Shown here piece by piece: positions 11,001-20,894 of a stretch of DNA of 64,000 nucleotides. The notes beneath the pieces are model-generated. The model was not told the DNA's origin. It saw only the letters and a program-made list of their open reading frames with translations, and made no database searches. Source of the stretch: Corticium candelabrum (Eukaryota > Porifera > Homoscleromorpha > Homosclerophorida > Plakinidae); assembly GCF_963422355.1 (NCBI RefSeq), contig NC_085091.1:5581184-5645183 (forward strand), written 5' to 3'. The first letter of the stretch is position 1, and every line of letters starts with the position of its first letter. The translations under genes and the position numbers were made by a program.

Positions 11001-12083
11001 TGGTGGCCGGGCATAGATGGAGACATTGAAAGAGAGGTTCGACACTGTGTAGGATGTCAAGAGAATGCGAGGACACCTGGTAGAGGGCCGCTCCATAGAT
11101 GGGAGTACCCAGCTAAACCTTGGCAGAGGCTGCACGTAGATTTTGCAGGACCCCTCGACGGACAGATGTATCTTTTGGTCATCGATGCATACAGCAAATG
11201 GCCTGAAATTTTTTCCATGAGAAGCACCGTGGCTGAGGAGACAGTGGCAACTTTGCGGACATTGTTTGCTCGGTTGGGCCTACCTGACCAAGTAATATCA
11301 GATAACGGTCCACAGTTTACATCAGAGTGTTTCAGAATGTTCATGTGCAAGAATGGTATTCGACATGTCACGGGGGCACCATATCATCCCGCGACGAATG
11401 GTCAGGCGGAGCGTTTGATGCAATCATTCAAGAGAGCCATGAAAGCAGAGAAAAGGGAGAGAACAGCACAACACAAACTGGATAGGTTTTTGCTTTCATA
11501 TCGGAACTCCCCTCAGGCCACTACGGGACAGAGTCCGGCTCAGCTTTTGTTGGGTAGAAACATCAAGTCAAGACTGGACTTGGTTAAACCAAGTGTGGAA
11601 CGGGAAGTCAACAGCAAACTGATACAAAACGAATATCGTCCGCCAAAGGGTTTTGCCAAAGGACAAGCGATCTGGTTTAGAAATTACCATCTGGGCCCCA
11701 AGTGGCTTGTCGGAACCGTCGAGGACCAAACTGGACCGGTGTCCTACAGAGTGGCAACGCCTACCAGAACACACAGGTTACACGCGGACCAAATGAGATC
11801 AGGGCCACATCCTGAGGGAGTCCCTAGCAAGGATACAGGTTCAAAGACAGAAGAGGTAGCGTTGTCTCAGCCATTACCAGGGCGAGAGCCAGTAACTGGG
11901 CAAGAGGGGGAAACACAGACACAACAAGAAATGGACAGCAGACAGGAAGCTCCTAACGAATGTCAGATACCAGAGCCACCCACACCAGTACCAGAAGGAG
12001 GAAATGCCACATGTACCAGGTCAGGGCGGAGAGTACTACCACCCGCTCGCTTGGCAGAATATGTTACGGACTATGCAAAGTGA
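7926..12083 (+). CDS. Gag-pol polyprotein of gypsy-1
   Basis: 1,385 codons without interruption. The likely real start is the ATG at 8,016 (residue 31), just after the primer-binding site, because the first ATG lies within the LTR. Domains in order: capsid-like gag (about 60-235); two zinc knuckles (C257/C260/H264/C269 and C276/C279/H284/C289); aspartic protease with LDTGA (D362); reverse transcriptase with YLDD (Y640-D643); RNase H with CDSSSYGLG and TDHQPLKF; integrase zinc finger (HHCC, about 1,007-1,044) and DDE core (about D1071, D1125, E1161); and a GPVSYRV motif resembling the GPY/F module near the C-terminus. Gag and pol are fused in one frame, so no frameshift or stop-suppression signal is needed. 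All catalytic motifs seem present, consistent with a functional element. Confidence 0.95.
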   Translation: MCSRVLYLCNGRETGSLTEYYREYTTLATRMVDQEPQASNGRAQIADAPRGPLLGKPSRYVPGGDWPSYTEQMDFFFVANGVSNAQHKKAILLTNVPTETFQLIKDLLAPTPPSDGGVTYEQIVQVVKDHVKPGQSPLVSRYEFDTRVRKSTESVSDFVKVLRHLAAKCKFHDDQRNERLRDRFIAGIKDDRMLRTLLGETLTDLTFDKAVQRCVAMEQASRDVETLRGEAGLQPRPHEDTVGMAEVHQMTTGSTTCYRCGGAHEARECRFRTATCFRCQKQGHVQRMCRTKPGPRKEVQSDKGPIRKENKKKPAMKCLEAWEKEEHSESDSDLYNLFSLGRNHAMEVQVQIERKPIVMELDTGAAVSVISHEEYKRKLRQQVSIKETDLLLHTYTGETVKPMGVCTVNVEHNHQKQQLPLYVLPGKGPALLGREWLKAIRLQWSLLHLNATQELEDLLARHPNVFGLGLGRMKGIKARIALRSDSTPRFWKARPVAFARKKAVEQELDRLESEDVIERVQHSEWAAPIVTPVKKGGNVRICGDFKVTVNPQLEIDTYPLPRIEEIYAGLGGGKHFTVIDLKQAYLQMELQEDSQLAMTINTHRGLYRFKRLPFGVASAPAIWQRAMEQVLMGIPGTRCYLDDIIITGHTLEDHLTNLEMVLHRLEEYGLKANKGKCKFLSDSVEYCGHIISAKGLHTSEKKTRAITQMPVPSSIQQLRSFLGMIQYYARFLPNLSTELAPLHDLLKKDAPWEWGEDQGKSFTKVKQMLLQDRILTHFDPGLPVTLACDSSSYGLGAVLSHMFPDGSERPIAYASRSLSGAEKQYAQIEKEALALYWGVKKFRLYLEGHRFTLITDHQPLKFILSPDKAIPVTAAARLQRWSLFLGAFTYDIQYRPTGQHANCDGLSRLPVDDEIPDRTDDTAIFYNSIVDTLPVTAKDIERASRQDRLISQVMEMVQQGGQSLDTEKELIPFNRRRNELITHQGVLMWGSRVVVPTKLRARVLETLHEGHPGMVKMKGLARSFVWWPGIDGDIEREVRHCVGCQENARTPGRGPLHRWEYPAKPWQRLHVDFAGPLDGQMYLLVIDAYSKWPEIFSMRSTVAEETVATLRTLFARLGLPDQVISDNGPQFTSECFRMFMCKNGIRHVTGAPYHPATNGQAERLMQSFKRAMKAEKRERTAQHKLDRFLLSYRNSPQATTGQSPAQLLLGRNIKSRLDLVKPSVEREVNSKLIQNEYRPPKGFAKGQAIWFRNYHLGPKWLVGTVEDQTGPVSYRVATPTRTHRLHADQMRSGPHPEGVPSKDTGSKTEEVALSQPLPGREPVTGQEGETQTQQEMDSRQEAPNECQIPEPPTPVPEGGNATCTRSGRRVLPPARLAEYVTDYAK
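8005..8015 (+). promoter_or_regulatory. Primer-binding site of gypsy-1
   Basis: TGGCGACGAGG begins one base after the LTR end. TGG at this position is the complement of a tRNA CCA end. The primer tRNA cannot be named from this alone. Gypsy-2 in this window starts its site with the same TGGCGAC. Confidence 0.75.
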
Positions 12084-12137
12084 TTGGTTGTTTTAGCACT
12101 AGTTTTAGCGCTGTTGGGTTGCGTTGTTTCAGAATAG

Positions 12138-12146
12138 CACAGGGGG
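12138..12146 (+). promoter_or_regulatory. Polypurine tract of gypsy-1
   Basis: cacaggggg lies immediately before the 3' LTR, where the plus-strand primer of reverse transcription is generated. It is short and only partly purine, so the call rests mainly on position. Confidence 0.6.
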
Positions 12147-12261
12147 TGTAGAGTAGTGGCCCGGCATATCCGGGGAACAGCAGTTGTGTAGCCGGGTACT
12201 GTACTTGTGCAACGGACGTGAGACTGGAAGTCTAACAGAGTATTACCGTGAGTACACAACA
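12147..12261 (+). repeat. 3' LTR of gypsy-1
   Basis: 115 bp, identical by eye to the 5' copy, followed by the AACTG target duplication and the resumption of the Harbinger transposase frame. Confidence 0.95.
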
Positions 12262-13036
12262 AACTGGACCAAGTTATTGCTGACTTTGAAGCACTCTGTT
12301 GTTTGCCTCACTGTGGTGGAGCATTAGATGGGACTTTTATGCAAATAAAAAAACCTAGCAAATTTGGAGACAGCTATTACTGTTACAAAAGATTTCATAG
12401 CATCATAGTGCTGGGGTGTGTTGATGCCAGAGGGATATTTATTTCAGTCAACTCTGGTCGGCCAGGGTCTGTTGGAGACTCGTACACATTCAGAAACAGT
12501 CAGCTGAAACAACAGCATTTCCCCTCAGTTCGACTGTCATAAAATGTTATGATGGTGACAATCATGTTGGCAGAGAAAAGAGCTTTAATTATTCTGTCAT
12601 TCGAACAAGGAGAGTAGTGGAACAGGCTTTTGGAAGACTCAAGGGGCGATGGCAAGTGACAGCACATAGCAACCTCAAGAATCCGGAGTTCGCGAGCCAA
12701 GTAGCTACAGTTGCTTGTGCTCTTCACAATATTTGCGAGAGGCACAACTGTCCCTTTGAAGAAGACTGGTTGCCCGAAGATGCTGCTTATAACAATGATG
12801 TTGTAGGTCCTCCTCACCACCATGTAGTTGATGATGATGCACAACGTGTCAGGGATACCCTTGCAGACTGGGTTCATGCTATCAATCCTAGACACTGATA
12901 TTTCTCAAGTCTAGCCTTACTACAGATATTTTAAATTACTACAGATTGTTGTTATTTCAAGAATATTTTAAATTATACACATAGACATTGAGTAAATGTA
13001 AAAGACATGCAACAAGTTAGACATTTTCAATTATAA

Positions 13037-13996
13037 CTATTGCTTATCAGAAAAGAGGCGTTTAAAGAGCTCAGCCTGAAATGCTTGCTGTTGCTGCATA
13101 AGCTGAGTTTGAAAGATTTGACTCTCCTGAGACATCTTTTTTCTCATTTCCTCTTCATTCAGGTGAATTTCTCTGTCGTGCTGCTGCCTCTCTCTCTCTC
13201 TCTCTCTCCTTTCTTCAAACTGCTGCAGTTGCAGTTGCATAGCCTGGTCATGCTCAAACTGTCGCCTTTGGCTAGATTCTTGCATTTCTGTCATGGCCTG
13301 AATGAATGCTAGCTGAGACCCCGCAGTACCAACTCTTGGGGCCTTGGGAGCCTTCCTTTTCTTCTTTGCCTTTGGTGCTGCTTCCTCTTCAGCGTCATTA
13401 TCGCTCGAAGACTCTAGTGGTGGCTGTACGGGAGTTGATGTACGTGAACTAGGTGTAGTTGGTCTGGAACGTGTGGGAAGTGGGTGTTGGGCTTCCTCTG
13501 CCACAACACCTGTGGTTACAAACAAGTCCTCTTCAGTACGCTGAGATAGCGGTAGATTAGGTAGCAAAGAAGCGTCGTCAACAGAGCCAGGTCCCAGTGA
13601 GGGATGGTTTCGAAAGTGAGCAATAAAAACAGCAAAGTTAGGCCATGCTAATTTGGCAGCTTCCTCATCAAGCGCAATATCGGCATCATCTGTTTCACGC
13701 CCCGTTTCTTTTGGAAGACGATACTGCGCATAGATCCCTTTCGCTTTCTTGACAATGCTGTCTATTCTATTGCGCACCTCCGACTCCGAGAAATGTTGAA
13801 GACTGACTTGATCGCAGTAATCATTCAGCTGCTGGGTGACAATCTTCTCCTTGGATTTTTTTGTCATCATTTTGCCGTCATATTTGCCAAGTACATCAGC
13901 CCACAGCTCTATCAGTTTTGCTTCCGCGTTTGGCGACCAAATGACTTTCTGCTTCCTAGTAGCTGCAGCTGTTGACTTTCCACGATCCGCAGACAT
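13037..13996 (-). CDS. Myb/SANT-like accessory protein of the Harbinger element
   Basis: The frame is open from 14,137, but the start at 13,996 (MSADRGK) is preferred. Upstream codons lie in the terminal inverted repeat and read the same peptide that appears, out of context, in the left TIR. The 319-residue product has a Myb/SANT/MADF-like N-terminal region (VIWSPNAEAKLIELW onward). After it come a Ser/Thr/Pro linker with a basic nuclear-localisation-like patch (KAKKKRKAPKAP) and a long Gln/Arg/Glu-rich coiled coil. Known: PIF/Harbinger elements encode such a second protein, which binds the subterminal DNA and brings the transposase into the nucleus. The frame is intact although the transposase is not, so it may have been preserved simply by youth. 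The (CT)n run at 13,190-13,208 encodes the Arg/Glu repeat. Confidence 0.88.
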   Translation of the reverse strand: MSADRGKSTAAATRKQKVIWSPNAEAKLIELWADVLGKYDGKMMTKKSKEKIVTQQLNDYCDQVSLQHFSESEVRNRIDSIVKKAKGIYAQYRLPKETGRETDDADIALDEEAAKLAWPNFAVFIAHFRNHPSLGPGSVDDASLLPNLPLSQRTEEDLFVTTGVVAEEAQHPLPTRSRPTTPSSRTSTPVQPPLESSSDNDAEEEAAPKAKKKRKAPKAPRVGTAGSQLAFIQAMTEMQESSQRRQFEHDQAMQLQLQQFEERRERERERQQHDREIHLNEEEMRKKMSQESQIFQTQLMQQQQAFQAELFKRLFSDKQ

Positions 13997-14019
13997 GGCG
14001 TTTGTTGACGATCGATCAA

Positions 14020-14296
14020 AACAAATGAACCAATTGCAAAGTCTCAGTAGGTCAAATACCCTAGAACGGGTGTTGCAGACGTACGCGAAGGTGACAACAG
14101 CGACAATAGCACCTTCCAACACTAAAGAAAAGCCCACGCAACGTACCTATGTACATCAACGCCGACGTGAACGTGGGAGTCAACAAATACTCTCTACAAG
14201 TGTGACCGCACATTTACGTTTGCATGTAATTAGACAAAACGCGTGAAACGCAAACGCAAACGTCGCCGCCAGTCCTGACGTAGTGTGACCGGGGCC
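14020..14296 (-). repeat. Harbinger right terminal inverted repeat
   Basis: Inverted partner of 6,969-7,251, about 277 bp. It also covers the region just upstream of the Myb/SANT-like gene, so the same sequence lies upstream of both genes of the element. The open frame of the Myb gene runs back through the TIR, but the homologous peptide read from the left TIR is not part of a continuous transposase frame, so this is probably untranslated leader. Confidence 0.9.
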
Positions 14297-14904
14297 TAAG
14301 TTGGCAGCAACCACAGTCACGTCTCAATTTGAATTAGTTAAGGCATTAGAAACAGTGCTTTGCTGTGCATGACCTTCTTGGTTAACTAAGTTCATCTGAA
14401 TGTGCTTGCACAGGCACACTGTTACAAATAAGAAAAGGAATACTGTCTGCTTAGGGATGCCCTAGTTTGAAATGTTTGGCGCTGCAAATGCTAATTGGAC
14501 AATCGTATCATTACAATGTACTGCTGGAATTAACTTTAATAAATGTTTACATCAATTTCAAAGAGCTCATATCTGATTAACATTGGATTAATCCAGTTCA
14601 ACGCTCTAAGATCACAGATTAAGTATACATACGTAAGAAAGCGGATCCAAGGATTAAACCCCAAATTCTATTTCCATTTAGACACATTCGAGCACCCAAC
14701 CAGTACACTTCTAGAACTTTGTGTGTACAACAGCAAGAATTCGTAAAGTATCGCCATTGTATATACTATAGATTACTATAGGGCGTTCAACAAGAGCTTG
14801 CAAGTCTCAAGCGTCGAGTCGGGGGGAAAGAGGGGGAGAATGTGTGCTCGCCTTCGACAAGGGAAGATGTGCTACTCGTTTGGCTGCCAGTGTCCAATGG
14901 AAAT

Positions 14905-15030
14905 AATCACTTGAGGTTGTGTTTATCTCAACAAAGAAAATATGATAAAGGACTCCAATTACGAAACCAATCACTAAGTATTGAAAGAACACTTGGACCA
15001 GAATATAAACCAAATCTTGCAACCAGTACG
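14905..15030 (+). pseudogene. TPR (kinesin-light-chain-like) repeat fragment
   Basis: The frame around 14,842-15,042 contains KYDKGLQLRNQSLSIE followed by LGPEYKPNLATS, the pattern of one kinesin-light-chain/NB-ARC-associated tetratricopeptide repeat (usually A-x-x-L-x-x-x-SL-I...LG-x-H-P-x-V-A-x-S). Only one repeat is present and I see no flanking repeats in any frame. I infer a relic or an isolated exon of a large TPR gene. Confidence 0.5.
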
Positions 15031-15042
15031 TATCTCAGATAA

Positions 15043-15917
15043 TCAAGTGTTTCAAATATGAAGCAGATCAAGACTGGTCAACGATGCGGTTTAAACGAAA
15101 TTCAACTAGATGAACTAGTCAGAATTGACACAGAAGAATCACCAGCATCACAATGATCACCTGCTCGGGGAGTAGAGCTGTGGTAGATGGACTAGTGCAG
15201 ACGACAGTCTTAAGGTAAACAAGCAAGACGTTCAGTAGCATTATCAGTGTTAACGAATACCAAAGCAGCTCCTCCCTTAAGCCACACTTGATGATTGCTA
15301 TGAATTTGCAAAGTTTAGAGCAGCTTGACATTGTTAGCAGTGAGAATATACTAACTAGTAGAGACTTCTTTTCCTATTCTCTGTAACTTGTAACTACTGC
15401 AGCCAATTGATTAATTAATCATAGAGAATATGTGTTCTAGAATTGGAGCAGTGGATTTTGCTATGCTGCCTGTTACTAATAGTTATAACTTTAATGGTTT
15501 CAAGAGCTAGTACTTTCCAATCAATACTAGGACAAAGTTGAAATAATTAATTAATAAATAAAATCTGCACAAGGCTTATGAGAGGAATTATAGTAGGTCA
15601 GCGTCAGGTAAGGTAGCCGCCACTGCTAGGAAATCAAGTTAACGAATCAGTTGAATCAAATCAAAATGCCATAAATCTCGATGATCAGATTTGTCCGGGA
15701 CTGAGATGGGCGTGATTAATAGAAGTCATTGCGCTAGTCTCGTAAAATTCCGCTCCTGGTTTCTACTCAATAAATGAAATGGCTAAACGTTTCCAACACC
15801 TAATACGTCTATCGAATACCTGCAACGATTCGCTCCAATCAGATCTTCGAAAAGACACAACCAAGAGCGTTTCTAGAAAACAGCTCGATGTGCAGGGCAC
15901 TAGATCGCGTCTACACT
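15043..15917. other. No supported gene
   Basis: AT-rich sequence with only short frames (for example 15,119-15,331 -). No motif or repeat seen. Confidence 0.4.
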
Positions 15918-16021
15918 TAGTCTGTAGGGAACATGCACTCTGACAAATGGCTTCCTAGACACCCAAAACTAGTCTGTAGGGAACATGCACTCTGACAAAT
16001 GGTTTCCTAGACACCCAAAAC
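15918..16021. repeat. 52-bp tandem duplication
   Basis: Two adjacent copies of tagtctgtagggaacatgca... starting at 15,918 and 15,970. They differ at one visible position (gcttcc against gtttcc), so the duplication is recent. Confidence 0.9.
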
Positions 16022-16054
16022 TATTCTTATTATTAAAACAGTTAGCTCGTTGAA

Positions 16055-16195
16055 TCAATAACGAAACTATCAATGCTAGAAGAGTATGTGTAGCCTGGAA
16101 AAACAGCATAACACACAAAAAAGTATCGTACCGTGGAGGTCGCCATTTTAACAATACTCTGAAGCCCGGATAATTTGCAACTTCCCGGATATGAA
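16055..16195 (+). repeat. Left arm of a 4-kb-spaced inverted repeat
   Basis: Aligns imperfectly, with small indels, to the reverse complement of 20,295-20,447. Shared blocks include actatcaaYgcta, cgccatttta, agcccggata and cccggat. The paired arms could be the termini of a 4.4-kb DNA element or two opposing copies of a short one. The TATCCGGG motif is shared with the pogo-like element at 20,895. Confidence 0.6.
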
Positions 16196-16400
16196 TAGAA
16201 ATGCAATACGGTACAATTACATTAATTTGAAGGATAACTGCAAAGCAAAAATCAATAATTATTTTATTTTAAAATTGGTAGTTATAGTTGCATACATGAC
16301 AGAGAATAGTTTTAGATGTATAAGTTAATTAAGTCTTCGTTGAGCTAGAGCAGGACAATTTGCTTCCTGTTTTCCAAGTTCCGGCAACTGGCGTGGTGTA

Positions 16401-16721
16401 GTGTTCACCTCACAGAGGGGATACATGTATAGTCAGCGGCCTGTAAAAACAACTACGTATTCATATCTAAGGCAATGCTGCAAAGGTAGAGGTGACGGTA
16501 GCAACAGCTATTCTTCTGAAGAGCCTTCTGGAGGTTTTTACGTGATGATATCGTTCCGTTATCGCAAATCGCAAGATAAAGAAGATCTGCTGCAAGCCAT
16601 TATAGTGAATAGACCATTCGGGTTTGAACTTAGCGACATTGTCTCTGAAGATTTGAGATCACCTACTGCCGTAGAAGCGGTGGAGGAAGAGGACAGCCTA
16701 TCCGATAGCCTGTCACCATAG
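16401..16721 (+). CDS. Possible short gene or terminal exon, unrecognised
   Basis: 106 codons with a protein-like composition. The N-terminal third is basic and Tyr/Cys-containing. The C-terminal third is acidic and Ser-rich (EDLRSPTAVEAVEEEDSLSDSLSP before a TAG). No domain recognised. It may be the last exon of a gene whose other parts are not visible, or a chance ORF. It lies between the arms of the 4-kb inverted repeat. Confidence 0.3.
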   Translation: MFTSQRGYMYSQRPVKTTTYSYLRQCCKGRGDGSNSYSSEEPSGGFYVMISFRYRKSQDKEDLLQAIIVNRPFGFELSDIVSEDLRSPTAVEAVEEEDSLSDSLSP

Positions 16722-16729
16722 CAGGTATT

Positions 16730-19390
16730 TGTAAGAGTAGCAAACATAGTCGATGCACATACGAGTAAGTAAACAACCATCACAGGTGCAGTTGCAGGTC
16801 GTAATGGATACGTATTCGTAAGGAGTACATGTATTGTCAAAACGTCTTTGAGATTGTCTCAAATATTGCGCGATAGTAATGTAGTATACAAGGGACCACA
16901 GTGGAACGGTGTACTAGTGAGTTCATGCAAAACTCTAACTAGTGCTATTCGCGAGTAAGAGAACAAACTGAGTTGAAGTTCGTGCGTCGAATTCGCGTTA
17001 ACACAAGGTTGGACTTTACTGTACAGTATAATCTAATGCAGACGACTGCATTCAGTGGGTCAGCCAAGGTTTGGCATTGTGAGGGCGAGGCTAGAATTAT
17101 TTTTATATCCGGAAGCTTTCCGCCTTTCTAGGCGTGATTGCGTTTGAAAATCTACTGAAAAGAAGAACACTAGGACGAAGATCACTGTCTGTAGAAGATG
17201 TGCACGTAAGGACAACATATTGGCTAAGTGTATCGAAGGTATCTGGCGATAGACTGCCGTATTTGCGACTAACGACGTGGTAGCATAGCGCTATAGTTTT
17301 AGCATTGCCGTCTCTGGGCGTTTTTTACCAACAAGTTAGTAAATTGTAAAAAGAGCGTGTTATCGCGTTTTACTGCATGCTAAAGTCTGGCGTGCATGTC
17401 CATCTACAAACACGTGAGGTTTACCCCAATCATTCACAACGCACTGTGCAGTAGCGGGAGTAAGATAAATCGTCATGCAAAAACCAGACTTCTGTACCTC
17501 AGCAGTCTTATAAGGTGGGATATCGCAACTTTTTTTGAAATTTCTTTGCGCTAGTTGCTGTTTTCACGAATTATGATATTACTTTACTTCTTTGTAATAT
17601 GAGTTTCTAGATAATATTGGGTTGTTCTGAGATTCCGTAGCTCTATAAAATTGATTTTCGAGTTTGCTAATAGTTGTACGTGTTTTGATAATATAAGAAG
17701 CCATAAATAACCAAGAGATTGATGTTGAATAGATGTAGAGGTTGAACTGTTTGTTCATGCATTTTAATAGAGTATACGTACTCTACATATGCATCTAAAT
17801 GGGGAAGAGAAAGGTGGAGAAACTGTTCATCATGGAAGAGATTACCAGTCTTGTGCTAGATGTGGCACCCCTGCAGAGATCCAGAAAATTTAGAAGAATC
17901 GTTGAAACAGGTGTAGTGTCTGCTCTTGAAATCAAATCAACACAAAGTCTTGCTTGTGTCACAAAGTTAATGTCAACAATCTGTCAGGCGCACTACAAGG
18001 GCGTAACTAACATTAATATTTTACCGAGACAAGTTTACATAAATTAATTAATTAAGCATTAATTTGTCTTTAATCTACTTTATGTATAATGTAAGTAAAC
18101 ATACTTTCTATAATAACAACTGTCACAATCTGCGATTTCCTGTACAATCAAATCTTCGTAAGACGTTCTCTCTACTCATAGCCACATCTCTATAAATATA
18201 TAAAAGAGCTACGCCACCGTCATGTATCCACGTGACCTGACAAATGAATCAACCGTCATGTATCCCAAAGGGGACTTCACACTTTTGCAGTACATTTCTC
18301 TTACCCAAGGCACTGCAAAAGAGATAGTTGCTTCGAGTTCTTCTTCCTTTTCTTCGATGGCGGCTCCATTTTCGACCCAGCTAGTATGTACTGTGACAAC
18401 CTCTAGGTTTCTTAGTCACGTGTGTTGCAAGTGCTTCACGTGCCGTAAACGTGCGCTAGCTAAGTCGCGAAAAGTTGTAGAAGAGGACTTCTTCTGTTCG
18501 GTAACCGCGTGCAGACTGCCCGATATTTTCTGTTAACTATTAACTGATACATCTAATAAAAGTTTTGCAACGCCAAACCCATTTTATTTACCGTGGCAAC
18601 TGCCTCGGCTGCCTCATGCCTACTTTCGCCACTTCACTAGATGACCAGACATGGAGATGAATCTGGTAGTTCAACAACAGTTGCAGTGCTAGTGCCAAGA
18701 GAACAAAAGATTGGGTAATGAGGATGTGGAGTCAAGCCAACTTGTAAGAGATTGTTGTACTTAGATTGTTGTACTTGATTGTAGTTCAATACCTGTACTA
18801 ACTTGTTGCATCATATATACAGGCGTAGATCCAGACCACAAGACAGGCTTCCACGATTACTATCAACCAATAATAATTAGTATTATTTCGAAATTTGGCT
18901 TTTCAAAGAATTTTGTTATTTGTAAAACGGCACTAAGCTTAAGCTGCCAATTAGCCGCATGAGTCTATCTAGACTATGGATTTAAATAATTTCGTCTTTC
19001 AAGATTGCTTCCTAGCAAATCGTTGATGACTTCTTCATATTCTCTTTCCATGTCGTAGTGAAAGTGTGTCGAGGCGAGACTGATAGTTGTCTGTCTCATT
19101 CTAGACAAACTCTAAGATTTAAAGTCGTTGTGATCACTGACGCTCTTTTCACATTACAAGTGGTTACTGGTAGTTATATAATTCCCACGAGTATACTTAT
19201 AAATATAGAATAAACTCATTGATTCGTTTGTATAGTGGGCAGAGTTTAATAAACCAGAAAGTTGAGAGCTCGCGCGAGGACGTTGCACATTACAGAATCA
19301 TCGCTCGTTCTCGGTCACAAAATCACAGGCGCAAGTACAAAATTTTTCAAAAGATTGTTCAAGCTAATTGTATCATTAGCCAGGCCCAAT
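16730..19390. other. No confident gene
   Basis: Two plus-strand frames, 17,799-18,047 (82 codons, starting MGKRKVEKLF) and 18,222-18,536 (104 codons, with a Cys cluster CCKCFTCRK), have no recognisable domains and no clear splice context. Everything else is AT-rich and unstructured. Confidence 0.35.
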
Positions 19391-19396
19391 AACAGC

Positions 19397-19631
<235 letters not shown>

Positions 19632-20294
19632 CAAGCAAACTTATTTTTATATGTAATGTAGAGTTAATTCCTAGCATAACCATTAGTTAATTATAAGATA
19701 CAAGTTTAGAATTCAACGAAATACCCATCCATAAAAACATTTTAATTATGGTAGTCCACTTAATTAATAACAAAACAAACAAGATTCATTTAACATTTCG
19801 TCTACCATGGACGTATCGTTGAAGAGAAGTGGTGTTGACAGCCACCCCTCCTCTTACTCTGCCTAGTATGCGAAGATAACGGAGTAAATTAATTAAAGCA
19901 ATCGATGTCTTTGTAAGATGTACTCTAATCGTTATGTTAATTTTTGCTGGACTTCTCTTATGTCGATAATTTTGAGAAATAATTGTAAAATCCAATATGA
20001 TTGAATGACAGAATTAAAAATTTCAGATCAACCTCTTTAGTAGAGCATGCTGTACAAATTACTTCTTATTTCTATAGCATTGTTTCTAGATTACGCAAAT
20101 TATTTGTTACTACAGAAATCTCTACACCACGTAGCACAAATTACTGGATAGTGCAGCAGCAGATAGTACAAAGAAAATGTGACAGAAACATGTGTTACAG
20201 CTGAACCTCAGTAAGTAGTAAATTCTGTTGAATTGCTTGAAATCACCATACTTACTTGCATTATAATTAATTAAGCCTAGATCTTTTTGTTTGG

Positions 20295-20447
20295 ATAAAC
20301 CCATCCGGGAGGTTGGTTTTTATCCGGGCTTAAGAAGACTGCTAAAATGGCGTCGTCCATTGTTCGATACTCGTGGAGTATTATGGTATTTTATCAGCTT
20401 AGACATCGTTTAAACCTTCTTCTTAGCGTTGATAGTGTTGTCATTGA
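20295..20447 (-). repeat. Right arm of a 4-kb-spaced inverted repeat
   Basis: Inverted partner of 16,055-16,195. See that entry for the shared blocks and the uncertainty about whether the pair delimits one element. Confidence 0.6.
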
Positions 20448-20894
20448 TCGCATATTGCTATCTGGGGCGTTGTAGGTTGAGTTTGTGGTGACTAATCATA
20501 GTAATGACGTGGTAATGAAACCATGCATTCTTTAAGTGCAGTGGCGTACCTACGCCTATTTGGAGAGGGGTGCGTCCTCATCAAACTACGTCACACCCAC
20601 TTTGAACCAACCTCGCCTACCTAGAGTCAAAAATTTTATCACAGTCACCACAAAAAAGAATGAGTCTGAAACTTTTGCCAACCACATTACGTTTCATGTG
20701 ACACCTTCTACGACATCCCTTTTTACCTGGATCGACACGTACAGGGACAGTGTAACCCTTGTCAGGAACAAAATGGTTGTTGAGCAAGCGCAGCTTAGCC
20801 TCGGACGACAAACCAGAGGGATGTCAGTCATTTGAGCGGATGAAAGAAAGAACTATAGTGATCACAATGCACAATACCATGTCAGTGGAGTCTA

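Larger units (their letters stand above)
7889..12261 (+). mobile_element. Complete young Ty3/gypsy LTR retrotransposon (gypsy-1)
   Basis: 4,373 bp, bounded by two 115-bp LTRs (7,889-8,003 and 12,147-12,261) that look identical base for base. Each starts TGTAGAG and ends ACAACA. The flanks carry the 5-bp target duplication AACTG (7,884-7,888 and 12,262-12,266). A primer-binding site follows the 5' LTR, a G-rich tract precedes the 3' LTR, and one long ORF lies between. It sits inside the Harbinger transposase gene. Identical LTRs mean recent insertion and, with the open frame, possible current activity. Confidence 0.96.
7265..12898 (+). pseudogene. Harbinger transposase, split by a gypsy insertion
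   Basis: The 5' part (7,232-7,888; plausible start ATG 7,265) encodes the N-terminal helical region ending around FPTGDEL. The coding sequence resumes at 12,262 after the inserted retrotransposon and reaches the DDE core: GALDGTF (first Asp), a GRPGSVGDS segment (second Asp) and, after a frame change near 12,540, VVEQAFGRLKGRW (third acidic residue). It ends at the stop at 12,896-12,898. Known: this is the DDE_Tnp_4/HARBI1 fold. Odd: besides the 4.4-kb insertion, roughly 30 residues are missing or scrambled between the second Asp and the FNYSV segment, where HARBI1-type proteins have a conserved GD-AYP stretch. The gene was therefore damaged independently of the insertion. Confidence 0.88.
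6969..14296 (+). mobile_element. PIF/Harbinger DNA transposon with complete ends
   Basis: The ends read GGGCCCGGTCACACTACGTC at 6,969 and GGCCCCGGTCACACTACGTC on the opposite strand ending at 14,296. They are flanked by the trinucleotide TAA at 6,966-6,968 and 14,297-14,299, the TWA target duplication expected of PIF/Harbinger. Inside are the two genes typical of the superfamily: a DDE transposase reading rightward and a Myb/SANT-like protein reading leftward. Without the nested gypsy element (7,889-12,261) the transposon would be about 2.95 kb. Transposase damage makes it non-autonomous now. Confidence 0.92.

Noticed and set aside
13040..13312. Leu-rich plus-strand ORF
   Set aside because: It is the antisense of the Gln/Arg/Glu coiled coil of the Myb/SANT-like gene.
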